Source of the DNA: Nocardioides ochotonae
Lineage (GTDB): Bacteria; Actinomycetota; Actinomycetes; Propionibacteriales; Nocardioidaceae
NCBI RefSeq assembly: GCF_011420305.2
Contig: NZ_CP061769.1
Span: forward strand, 2,281,001-2,345,000
Direction: 5' to 3'
Length of the DNA: 64,000 nt
Shown here: one piece after another, positions 57,364 through 64,000 of the stretch
Position numbering within the stretch: position 1 is the stretch's first letter
Layout: each line of letters opens with the position of its first letter
Notes under the pieces: model-generated
Seen by the model: the letters and a program-made list of their open reading frames with translations, nothing else
Told to the model about the DNA's origin: nothing
The model's database searches: none
Made by a program: the position numbers and the translations under genes

Positions 57364-58623
57364 TCAGGCGCGTCGCCGCGAGGGGCTGACCGGGACCACC
57401 TCGGCCAGGTACGGCTCATCGTGCGCGTCGTACCAGCTCGCGTAGCGACCGACGCCGGGCCACGACGTCACGCCGTGCAGGAGGACCGACAGCGCGACCG
57501 TCACGACCACCACCGTGAGCACCGACGCCGCACCGTCCAGCTCGCTCTCCTCGACCAGGAGCAGGACGAACACGATCGAGGCGAGGCCACGGGGGCCGAA
57601 CCACCCGAGGAAGAGGATGGTGACCGGACGCAGACCCGTGCCGATCAGGGCGAGCGCGACCGGCACCATCCGGATCACGGTGAGGCTGAGCACCGCGTAC
57701 ACCAGGGTGCGCCAGTCGAGAACCTCGAGCGCGGGCCCGAGGAGCACGGCACCGAAGAGCAGGAAGGTCAGCGCATCGAGCAGCTCCCCCGCCCCCTCGG
57801 CGAGGGACGTGCTCTCGGCGGCGCGCTGCGGCTCGACCGCGGCGTACGCGATGCCCGCGACGAACGCACCGATGAACCCGCTGCCGCCGAGGGCCGCGGC
57901 CACGGTGTAGGCCAGCAGCGGGACCGCGACCGCGTTGATCTGTCGCCAGCTGGGCGCCACCCAGCCCCGCCGGCCGCAGACGCGCAGCACCCCGCCGCCC
58001 GCGACGCCCGCGACGATCCCCGCGGCGGCGCCGAGGCCGATCTCCTCCGAGAGGATGCGGAACGGGTGCAGCCCTCCTGTCCCTCCCCCGTCCGACGCCT
58101 CCGCGATCGTCACGAAGATGATGAGCAGCGGGACGCAGATGCCGTCGTTGAGGCCGCTCTCCACGTTGAGCCCCTGGCGAAGGCTCGAGGGCAGCCGCTC
58201 GTCGGTGACCACGGGCTGGCCCAGTGCCGCGTCCGTGGGCGCCAGGATCGTGGCCAGCACCGCGGCGGTCCAGAGGTCGAGGTCAGGCAGCAGCACCATC
58301 GCCGTCGCGGTGCCGAGGGCGATCGTGACGGGCAGCTCCAGCCCCAGCAGCCTCGCGGGGAGGCGTACGGCGTGTCGCAGCGTGGCCGGGTTGATCCGCG
58401 CGGCATCGGTGAACAGCATCAGCGCCAGCGTCGCCTCGGCCAGGTGTCGCAGGAACCGACCCGACACCTCGACCTCGACGACGTCGAGCACCCGGTTGCC
58501 CACCACGAGGCCGACGGCGCTGAAGACCATGGCCTGGGTGATCCACGACGACTGGGCCCGACGCGAGACCCCGGCGTAGGCCACCAGGACGATCGCGAGC
58601 GTGGGGAGCGTCCACTCGCCCAT
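57364..58623 (-). CDS. Cation:proton antiporter (CPA1/NhaP-type)
   Basis: 419 residues, about 12 membrane helices. The family pattern of paired transport acids is likely in ILAPTDAALGQPVVTDERLP near residue 125 and in NVESGLNDGICVPLL near 152. A FLGWFGPRGLASIVF segment sits around 340. It exchanges Na+ or K+ for protons across the membrane. It has its own promoter region to the right (58624-58706) and is followed by the cysteine-rich gene. Confidence 0.9.
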   Translation of the reverse strand: MGEWTLPTLAIVLVAYAGVSRRAQSSWITQAMVFSAVGLVVGNRVLDVVEVEVSGRFLRHLAEATLALMLFTDAARINPATLRHAVRLPARLLGLELPVTIALGTATAMVLLPDLDLWTAAVLATILAPTDAALGQPVVTDERLPSSLRQGLNVESGLNDGICVPLLIIFVTIAEASDGGGTGGLHPFRILSEEIGLGAAAGIVAGVAGGGVLRVCGRRGWVAPSWRQINAVAVPLLAYTVAAALGGSGFIGAFVAGIAYAAVEPQRAAESTSLAEGAGELLDALTFLLFGAVLLGPALEVLDWRTLVYAVLSLTVIRMVPVALALIGTGLRPVTILFLGWFGPRGLASIVFVLLLVEESELDGAASVLTVVVVTVALSVLLHGVTSWPGVGRYASWYDAHDEPYLAEVVPVSPSRRRA

Positions 58624-58706
58624 GTGCGCCTCCTGCTCAGGCGGGTCCGGCCACCACCCTTGTCGAAGCCCCGGCCTGCGGGCATCACCCCGGACGAGTG
58701 ACCCGC

Positions 58707-59340
58707 TCAGCTGCCGAGCAGATCCAGGGCGCGGGCCCGGCGTACGGACTCGTTGCGGCGGCTCACGGCGAGCTTGCGCAGGATGTTGCGGACCTGGGAG
58801 CGCACGGTGTTGACCGAGACGAACATGGCGGCGGCGATCTCCTCGGTGCTCAGCAGCCCGGGGAGCAGACCGAGCACCTCCCGCTCCTTGCCGGTGAGGG
58901 GTTCGACGACGCAGCCCTCCGGCACCAGATCCGGACGGGCGGGCACCGGACGGGCGGGCACCGGACGGGCGCCGCCGGCCGTGGCCCGGTCACCGACCCC
59001 GCTGGGCGCCGCACCCACGCTCGGCGTACCAGCGCGAGACCCGTCGTTGCAGGCTCGTCAGTCCCGCGGGCGAGGCGTAGGCCAGCTCCGCACAGAGCAG
59101 CTCACGGAAGAAGGGGTGGTAGCGGTGCCAGCGGGTGCGCACGCCACCTCCTCGATCAGCCCGGGCTTCGAGGGTGTCCACGACACTTGCGTGCTTCCTG
59201 GCCCGTCACGGTGACCTGCCGGAGCTGGCGGACCAGGTCCGGCGGCAACGTCCCCGCGACGCGGATCTCATACGTCGCACCGACCATGACCCTGATGCCA
59301 CTGTGGGGATCGCCTGGGCGCCGTGATCGTCGGCGACGGA
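58707..59340 (-). pseudogene. Decayed LuxR/LAL-type regulator
   Basis: Pieces of a large regulator lie in different frames. At 58990-59181 is a segment RWHRYHPFFRELLCAELAYA with a WYAERG end, like the repeat-domain part of MalT/LAL regulators. At 58707-59018 is the C-terminal LuxR HTH (LTGKEREVLGLLPGLLSTEE, SVNTVRSQVRNILRKLAVSRR). Upstream, about 59220-59302 reads ATYEIRVAGTLPPDLVRQL, from an unrelated small protein. Frameshifts and deletions separate them. The HTH part (103 residues) could still be expressed alone from a GTG at 59018. Confidence 0.7.
58931..58970. repeat. 15-bp tandem repeat in the regulator remnant
   Basis: ccggacgggcgggca occurs at 58931-58945 and 58946-58960, followed by a partial copy to 58970. 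It encodes the PVPAR repeats in the linker before the HTH. Confidence 0.85.
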
Positions 59341-59349
59341 TGAACCCCG

Positions 59350-60297
59350 TCAGCCTTCCTCGACCTCGAGGGTGGCGCCCGCGTCGGGCTCGCCCCGGAT
59401 CCGGCGGCCCACCCGGCCGCGGTCGACGGCGACCGCGCGTCCCACGGCTGTCGCCAGGAGCATGCCGAAGGCCACGGCGTACAGCCACGCGAGGTAGGTG
59501 AAGGCCACCCCGATCGACCCGTACCGGTCCGCGCTCACCTCGAGCGCGCGCGGCAGCCAGAGGGCGGACGCCGGGCGGGCAGCCAGCATGAGCGCCGCGA
59601 AGATCGCGGCCCCGGGCAGCAGCCGCCGCAGCGGGACCGCTCCGGTCAGCAGGAGCCAGGGGACGTAGGTCATCAGGCTGAGGTCGCACGCGAACGCCAC
59701 CATCCGCTGCCAGACGGCCCCCGGTGGCACCGCCGCCGCGAACCCGCTCAGGGCGCGCACGACCACGAGCGACAGCGCCATCGCGACCACGACCGCCAGC
59801 CATCGCCACGCCGCGCGCCAGCTGCTCCTCGGCCGAGGCACCTCCCACGCCACGGCGAAGGCGCGGGTCAGCGCGCGGGACAGGCTCGTGGCGGAGGCCA
59901 GGAGGAACACCACACCCAGGACGCCGAAACCACCACCCCCGGGTGGCGCTACCGCCTGGTCGAGCAAGGACCGGGACTCCTGGGGCAGGTCCAGCGCGTC
60001 GGCGACGGTGTCAGCGCTGCCTGCCCACGTCGTGAGCAGGATCAGGATCGGGAACACCGAGGTGAAGATCTGGGCGGCGATGCTCATCGCCCGGTCGAAG
60101 ATCTCCAGCTGCAGGCAGGTGGCCACGCTGCGGAAGACGATGCGTCCCGGCCAACCCGCGAGCAGCCGCAGGATCGGGCGCTGCAACCAACCCGGCAGCC
60201 GGTCGATGGCGGCGTACGCCGCGGCCTCCGCCGAGCCCGGCGGGCGGCCGTCCTCCGGCGTCAAGCCAGCGTCGGCGCCGGCGCGGGTCGCTCCCAT
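59350..60297 (-). CDS. YihY/BrkB-family membrane protein
   Basis: 315 residues with about six helices and a cytoplasmic N-terminal region of 60 residues. The family segments are visible: MSIAAQIFTSVFPILILLTT, GVVFLLASATSLSRALTRAF, VPWLLLTGAVPLRRLLPGA and YGSIGVAFTYLAWLYAVAFG. Members have no agreed function. It follows the acyltransferase on the same strand after 125 bases, which include an imperfect hairpin at 60365-60408. Confidence 0.88.
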   Translation of the reverse strand: MGATRAGADAGLTPEDGRPPGSAEAAAYAAIDRLPGWLQRPILRLLAGWPGRIVFRSVATCLQLEIFDRAMSIAAQIFTSVFPILILLTTWAGSADTVADALDLPQESRSLLDQAVAPPGGGGFGVLGVVFLLASATSLSRALTRAFAVAWEVPRPRSSWRAAWRWLAVVVAMALSLVVVRALSGFAAAVPPGAVWQRMVAFACDLSLMTYVPWLLLTGAVPLRRLLPGAAIFAALMLAARPASALWLPRALEVSADRYGSIGVAFTYLAWLYAVAFGMLLATAVGRAVAVDRGRVGRRIRGEPDAGATLEVEEG

Positions 60298-60422
60298 GGA
60301 CGCCTCCTCGCGCTCGCCCTGCCCACGAGCCTGCCCGACGTACTCGCGCTCCGCACCACTCGGACGGGGTGAGCCCCGGGCGGCGCGAGCCCTGGGTCAC
60401 CCACCCCGAGATGGACGGTCGA

Positions 60423-62552
60423 TCAGCCGACGGCCGGGGCCGACCCCGTCGTCGGCCGGATGGCGGGCCGCAGGGCGAAGCCCAGGACATCGGCGAGCGA
60501 GGCGGCGTACTGGCGGGTGAGGTGGACGATGTCCCAGCGCACCACCGTGTCGCCGGCGAAGATCGGGCACTGGTCGTCGAGGCAGAACCACCGCAGTGTG
60601 TCGATGTAGGTCGCACCGGTCGTGCGGGCGGCGACCAGCTCGGCGGCGGACTGCGCCTTCCACGCGTCGCTGGGAGAGCCCTGGCAGTCACGGGGCACCG
60701 AGAACCGGCTGACGCACCCCTCGACGGCGTGCCCGGCGGGCGGCGGCGCGAGGATCACCACCCGGGTGCCGGGGGCCGCCATCTCGCGGATCCCGCGGAC
60801 CGCCGCCCGCTGCCAGGCGTCCTGGGCCGAGGCCAGCGGAGACTCCCCCAGCCACAGCACGCCCGCCTCGAAGGTCGAGAGCACCAGCAGGTCGGGGCGT
60901 TCGCGGCGTACCTGCTCGCGCATCGTCGCCCGGGCCTCGTTGCAGCGTGCGGCGCCCTCGGGGTCGTAGTCGATCTCGATCGTGGCGGAGACGTAGGGAC
61001 AGTTCGACAGCGCGTAGCCGCGCACCGACCACCGCTTGCCCAGCGCCTCCCGCAACGCGGGCATCCACGAGATGGCCACGGAGTCCCCGACGAGCATGGC
61101 CCGGCGCGGCCCGGTGCCGTGCACGCAGAGGTCGGGGTCGGTCAGGCTGGTCGGGTTGAGGCACTCCGCACCGGGCTCGAGCTCGGGGTTGATGCCCTGG
61201 TCGACCACGTCGTCGAGCGGCGGCGACAGCTCGGGGAACTCCTGGGCGATCAGGCCGCTCACCAGTGCGTCGGTCACCTCGTCCTCGGCGGCCTGCTGCG
61301 GCGAGACGCCCGGGGCGCCCGGGGCGCTCTGGGCAGGCCCGGGCGCGGACCTGGCAGCCACGGGCGACGGCGTGGACGGGGCCGTCCAGCGCGGTACGGC
61401 GACGGCCACGACGAGGAGGACGGCGCTCACCGCCAGCGCGCCGAGGGCCACGGGACGGCTCGTGGGCCAGTCGATCCGGTGACCCGCGCGCAGGAACTCG
61501 GAGTCGAGGACCGGGCGCTCGACGAGGTGGTAGGAGGCCGCGGCGAGGGCGAGCGTCAGCGCCAGCACCGCCACCTGGAAGACCAGGTTCCGCTCGGTGA
61601 CGAGGACGTCACCGAGGACCAGCACCGGCCAGTGCCACAGGTAGATCGAAAACGACAGGGCGCCCAGGTAGACCAGCGGCGCCGTGTGCAACAACCGGGT
61701 GACCCCGACCTGGCTGGCGCCGATCCCGGAGGCCAGCACGAGCACCGTGGCCAGGACCGGCAGCGCCCCCGACGGGGCGGGGAAGGTGCTCGCGCCGCTC
61801 AGCAGGAGGCAGCTGGCGGCGATGCCGGCCAGGCCGAGGGCGCCGAGGACGTTGCGCAGCTGCGCCGGCAGCGCGGTGAGCCGCGGGGAGAGCGCGGCGA
61901 GCAGTGCCCCTGCCGCGACCTCCCAGGCCCGGGTGAACGAGGAGTAGTAGGCGAGGGTCGGCTCCTGGGCCGACTGCACCCACGCCCACACGAACGAACC
62001 CACGACCACGGCGCCCGCAAGGCCGGCGACCGTGGCGCGCAGGTGCGCGCGCCCACCACTCCGTCGCAGGAGGGCGGCCACGGCCAGCAGGAGCAGCGGC
62101 CAGACGACGTAGAACTGCTCCTCCACCCCCAGCGACCAGTAGTGCTGGAGCGGCGAGGGCGGCAGCCCCGAGTCGAAGTAGTCGGCGTCGCTGGCCGCGA
62201 AGCGCCAGTTGGCGAGGAAGCCAGCCGCCCAGCCCGCGTCCGCTGCGGTGCGCTCGAAGCGGTCCTCGAGCAGGACGACGTACGACGCGGAGACGGTGAC
62301 GGCCAGCGCGAGCAGCCCCACCGGCAGGATCCGGCGCGCGCGGCGGCGGTAGAAGCCGGTGAGCGAGATCCGCCCGCCCCGCTCGGCCTCGCGCAGCAGC
62401 AGGCCGGTGATGAGGAAGCCGGAGATGACGAAGAAGACGTCGACCCCGACGAACCCGCCGGCTGGCTTGCCGAACACGTGCCCGGCGACCACCAGGCCGA
62501 CCGCGACGGCCCGCAGGCCCTGGATGTCGAGCCGCCTGGGCAGGTCCGTCAT
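60423..62552 (-). CDS. OafA/YrhL-type O-acyltransferase with SGNH domain (second copy)
   Basis: 709 residues. The N-terminal membrane domain begins RLDIQGLRAVAVGLVVAGH and includes GFVGVDVFFVISGFLITG and FYRRRARRILPV. A Pro/Ser/Ala-rich linker (about 400-440) leads to an SGNH-type domain starting AMLVGDSVAISWMP and ending IVHLTRQYAASL. Its architecture matches the gene at 43662-45704. It probably modifies a surface glycan. The C terminus ends in a low-complexity tail. Confidence 0.9.
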   Translation of the reverse strand: MTDLPRRLDIQGLRAVAVGLVVAGHVFGKPAGGFVGVDVFFVISGFLITGLLLREAERGGRISLTGFYRRRARRILPVGLLALAVTVSASYVVLLEDRFERTAADAGWAAGFLANWRFAASDADYFDSGLPPSPLQHYWSLGVEEQFYVVWPLLLLAVAALLRRSGGRAHLRATVAGLAGAVVVGSFVWAWVQSAQEPTLAYYSSFTRAWEVAAGALLAALSPRLTALPAQLRNVLGALGLAGIAASCLLLSGASTFPAPSGALPVLATVLVLASGIGASQVGVTRLLHTAPLVYLGALSFSIYLWHWPVLVLGDVLVTERNLVFQVAVLALTLALAAASYHLVERPVLDSEFLRAGHRIDWPTSRPVALGALAVSAVLLVVAVAVPRWTAPSTPSPVAARSAPGPAQSAPGAPGVSPQQAAEDEVTDALVSGLIAQEFPELSPPLDDVVDQGINPELEPGAECLNPTSLTDPDLCVHGTGPRRAMLVGDSVAISWMPALREALGKRWSVRGYALSNCPYVSATIEIDYDPEGAARCNEARATMREQVRRERPDLLVLSTFEAGVLWLGESPLASAQDAWQRAAVRGIREMAAPGTRVVILAPPPAGHAVEGCVSRFSVPRDCQGSPSDAWKAQSAAELVAARTTGATYIDTLRWFCLDDQCPIFAGDTVVRWDIVHLTRQYAASLADVLGFALRPAIRPTTGSAPAVG

Positions 62553-62643
62553 GAGTGTGAGAGTCCCGTTCCCGAGGTGGACACGACCCGGGTGATCCTA
62601 GGGACGTACACCACACCGGTCGCTGCCGGGTGGTGGCTGCGCC

Positions 62644-62682
62644 GACCCAGGCCGCCCCACTGTGTGCGGGGCGGCCTGGGTC
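62644..62682 (-). terminator. Hairpin after the collagen-like gene
   Basis: Perfect 15-bp arms (gacccaggccgcccc at 62644-62658, complement at 62668-62682) and a 9-base loop, just past the stop at 62698 and before the acyltransferase gene. This separates the two transcripts. Confidence 0.8.
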
Positions 62683-62697
62683 CTGGCAGTCAGGCGG

Positions 62698-63588
62698 TCA
62701 GGAGATCGAGAGCGGAGCAGCGAAGCTGCCCGCTCCGGCGAGCGGCGGAAGACCCACGGCGGCGGCCGTCGTCGGACGCAGTTTCCATCCGTAGCGCACC
62801 GCAGAACCCGAAGAGCCGCAGGTCGGGTTGTCGATCGACGACACCGGCAGCCCGACCTCGGGCGCGGAGATCGCCGAGGATGCGACATCCGGGACGGCGA
62901 GGGTGTTCGGGGTGCCGAGGTAGACCAGGGTCTTGGCGAAGATGGCGCCGCCGTCGCCGCCGCTGCCGGAGTTGAGCAACGGGGTGCCGGTGCAGTCTGC
63001 GCCGGTGTACCAGGCCTGAGCCGGGTAGAGCGTGCCGTCCCAGCCCACGTCGATCTGGTAGCCCTGCGAGGTCAGCAGCGTCGCGCCGTACTGCGTCAGC
63101 CCGACCACGTCGCCGAGCGTGCGCCCCTGCCCGTCCTTGACGGTCCGTCCGGCCGCGGCGGGGCCGGCAGGCCCCTGAGGTCCGGCAGGACCCGGCACCC
63201 CAGCGGGGCCCTGCGGCCCGACGGGGCCGGCCTCCCCGACGAGGGAGCTCAGCCAGGCCGACTCGTCCCCGCTGAACCCGTAGGAGACGGCGATCTCGTA
63301 TGCACTCGCTCCGTCAGCGCCGGCGGCGCCCTTGGCGCCTGCCTTGCCCGGTTTGCCCTGCGCACCGTTGGTCTTCCAGCTCAACAGGGTCTCGCCCTTG
63401 GGGCACCGGGTGGTGCCGTTGGGCACCAGGCGCAGCGTGCTCACCTTGGCGCCGGCGCACACCGTGATCTTCTGCCGGGCGGCGGCCCGCTCGTTCTGGG
63501 CGGCCGCAGCCGCGGTCCCCGCTGCAACGCCGAGGAGTACGACTGCGGCGGCCCCCACCCGAGCAGTCTTGGACTTGAGCACGCTCAT
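62698..63588 (-). CDS. Secreted collagen-like protein
   Basis: 296 residues. A signal peptide (about 1-30) and a CAGAKVSTLRLVP...RCPKGE domain with two cysteines are followed by Gly-X-Y runs at about 75-93 and 118-144. Between these lies AYEIAVSYGFSGDESAWLSS, a module often found between collagen repeats. The C-terminal 150 residues form a globular domain with three cysteines and no family I recognise. It is probably exported to the surface. A palindrome lies upstream of its start. Confidence 0.85.
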   Translation of the reverse strand: MSVLKSKTARVGAAAVVLLGVAAGTAAAAAQNERAAARQKITVCAGAKVSTLRLVPNGTTRCPKGETLLSWKTNGAQGKPGKAGAKGAAGADGASAYEIAVSYGFSGDESAWLSSLVGEAGPVGPQGPAGVPGPAGPQGPAGPAAAGRTVKDGQGRTLGDVVGLTQYGATLLTSQGYQIDVGWDGTLYPAQAWYTGADCTGTPLLNSGSGGDGGAIFAKTLVYLGTPNTLAVPDVASSAISAPEVGLPVSSIDNPTCGSSGSAVRYGWKLRPTTAAAVGLPPLAGAGSFAAPLSIS

Positions 63589-63623
63589 TCGTTCGTTCCC
63601 GATCCTTTAGTGATGGAGGCAGT

Positions 63624-63643
63624 CCGCCTCACGTGTGAGGCGG
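63624..63643. promoter_or_regulatory. Palindrome upstream of the collagen-like gene
   Basis: Perfect 9-bp arms ccgcctcac and gtgaggcgg with a 2-base spacer, 36-55 bases before the ATG at 63588. It may be an operator. A further tcaccc/gggtga palindrome lies at 63754-63769. The 289-base gap 63589-63877 holds nothing else I can identify. Confidence 0.45.
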
Positions 63644-63877
63644 GTGCCTGAGCCGTCGGGACGACGAGTGCTCTCAAGCCCGGGAACGCGCACACGACAG
63701 ACGGTCGCGGGGAGCGTATCGGCGTTCAGGTGGGCCCGGACCTGTTTGTCCCATCACCCGCATGGGTGAGACGCGGGCCACATCGGCGGCCGCTGAAATC
63801 AGACCTGGGGGCTGGCGGCAGAGACCGGACGGTGTCGCCTGCGCACGACCATCTCCATCGACAACGGACACAAAAAG

Positions 63878-64000
63878 TGAATCGCCCCGGGTCTGGTGGA
63901 AGGTGGCGTGTCCCGCGTTCCGTGGAGGGGGCTGACTGGATTCTGGTGTCTTTCGCCAGGAGGCAGAAGTGGGAAGACGGGGCTACCCGCCAGAGTTCCG
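63878..64000 (+). mobile_element. Left end of an IS3-family insertion element (cut by window edge)
   Basis: tgaatcgccccgggtctgg at 63878-63896 looks like the terminal inverted repeat of IS3-type elements. From a GTG at 63969 the frame reads GRRGYPPEFR, the usual start of an IS3 OrfA transposase (helix-turn-helix), with AGGAGG just upstream. Only ten codons are inside the window, so the right end and target duplication are unseen. Confidence 0.7.

Noticed and set aside
63674-63871. 65-codon minus-strand ORF beside the IS end
   Set aside because: Low-quality composition, no ribosome site or family; the region fits promoter and spacer sequence better.

Overview
The window is about 71% G+C, uses GTG and TTG starts freely, and carries gene neighbourhoods typical of high-GC Gram-positives: alaS-ruvX-mltG-aroE-aroC-aroK-aroB, yajC-secD-secF-apt-relA, yebC-ruvC-ruvA-ruvB, and thrS-HIT-pgsA-pdxS-pdxT. 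The gene order and the DUF222/HNH remnant point to an actinobacterium of the Nocardioidaceae, most likely Nocardioides. That is inference from synteny; no rRNA is present to confirm it. No rRNA, tRNA or CRISPR array was seen.

The left two thirds (1-40.4 kb) is core chromosome, nearly all on the minus strand and tightly coupled by ATGA, GTGA and TGATG overlaps. It runs, in transcription order from right to left: thrS; HIT protein, inositol-monophosphatase-like protein, phosphatidylinositol-phosphate synthase, pdxS, metallophosphoesterase, pdxT; yebC; the LexA-boxed ruvCAB operon; yajC-secD-secF-apt-relA; a glyoxalase-II-like hydrolase, hisS and aspS; a five-gene peptide ABC importer; rarA; and alaS through the shikimate genes. 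A DUF349 gene (21.4-22.7 kb) is the one plus-strand core gene here and shares a bidirectional terminator with relA.

From 40.4 to 64 kb the content becomes accessory and the strands mix. It starts with a secreted beta-propeller. Then comes a decayed DUF222/HNH endonuclease under a perfect SOS box, split by a fragment resembling a phage capsid gene. An FBP zinc-finger gene and the first of two OafA-type acyltransferases follow. Next is a stress-type block (46-60 kb): hemerythrin, an atypical LuxR-type response regulator, DUF4389, PspC, two universal stress proteins (one coupled to an ABC exporter), a flavodoxin, a cysteine-rich microprotein, a cation/proton antiporter and a BrkB-type membrane protein. 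Two divergent promoter regions in this block carry palindromes resembling DevR/DosR boxes, so it may be a hypoxia or dormancy regulon. A broken LuxR/LAL-type regulator lies inside it. The right end holds the second acyltransferase, a secreted collagen-like protein, and the left end of an IS3-type element cut by the window edge.

The best candidates for something new are the HNH/capsid composite locus, the putative DevR-type stress island, and the cysteine-rich 56-residue protein beneath a C6G6 palindrome. I did not find a convincing undescribed defence or biosynthetic system.
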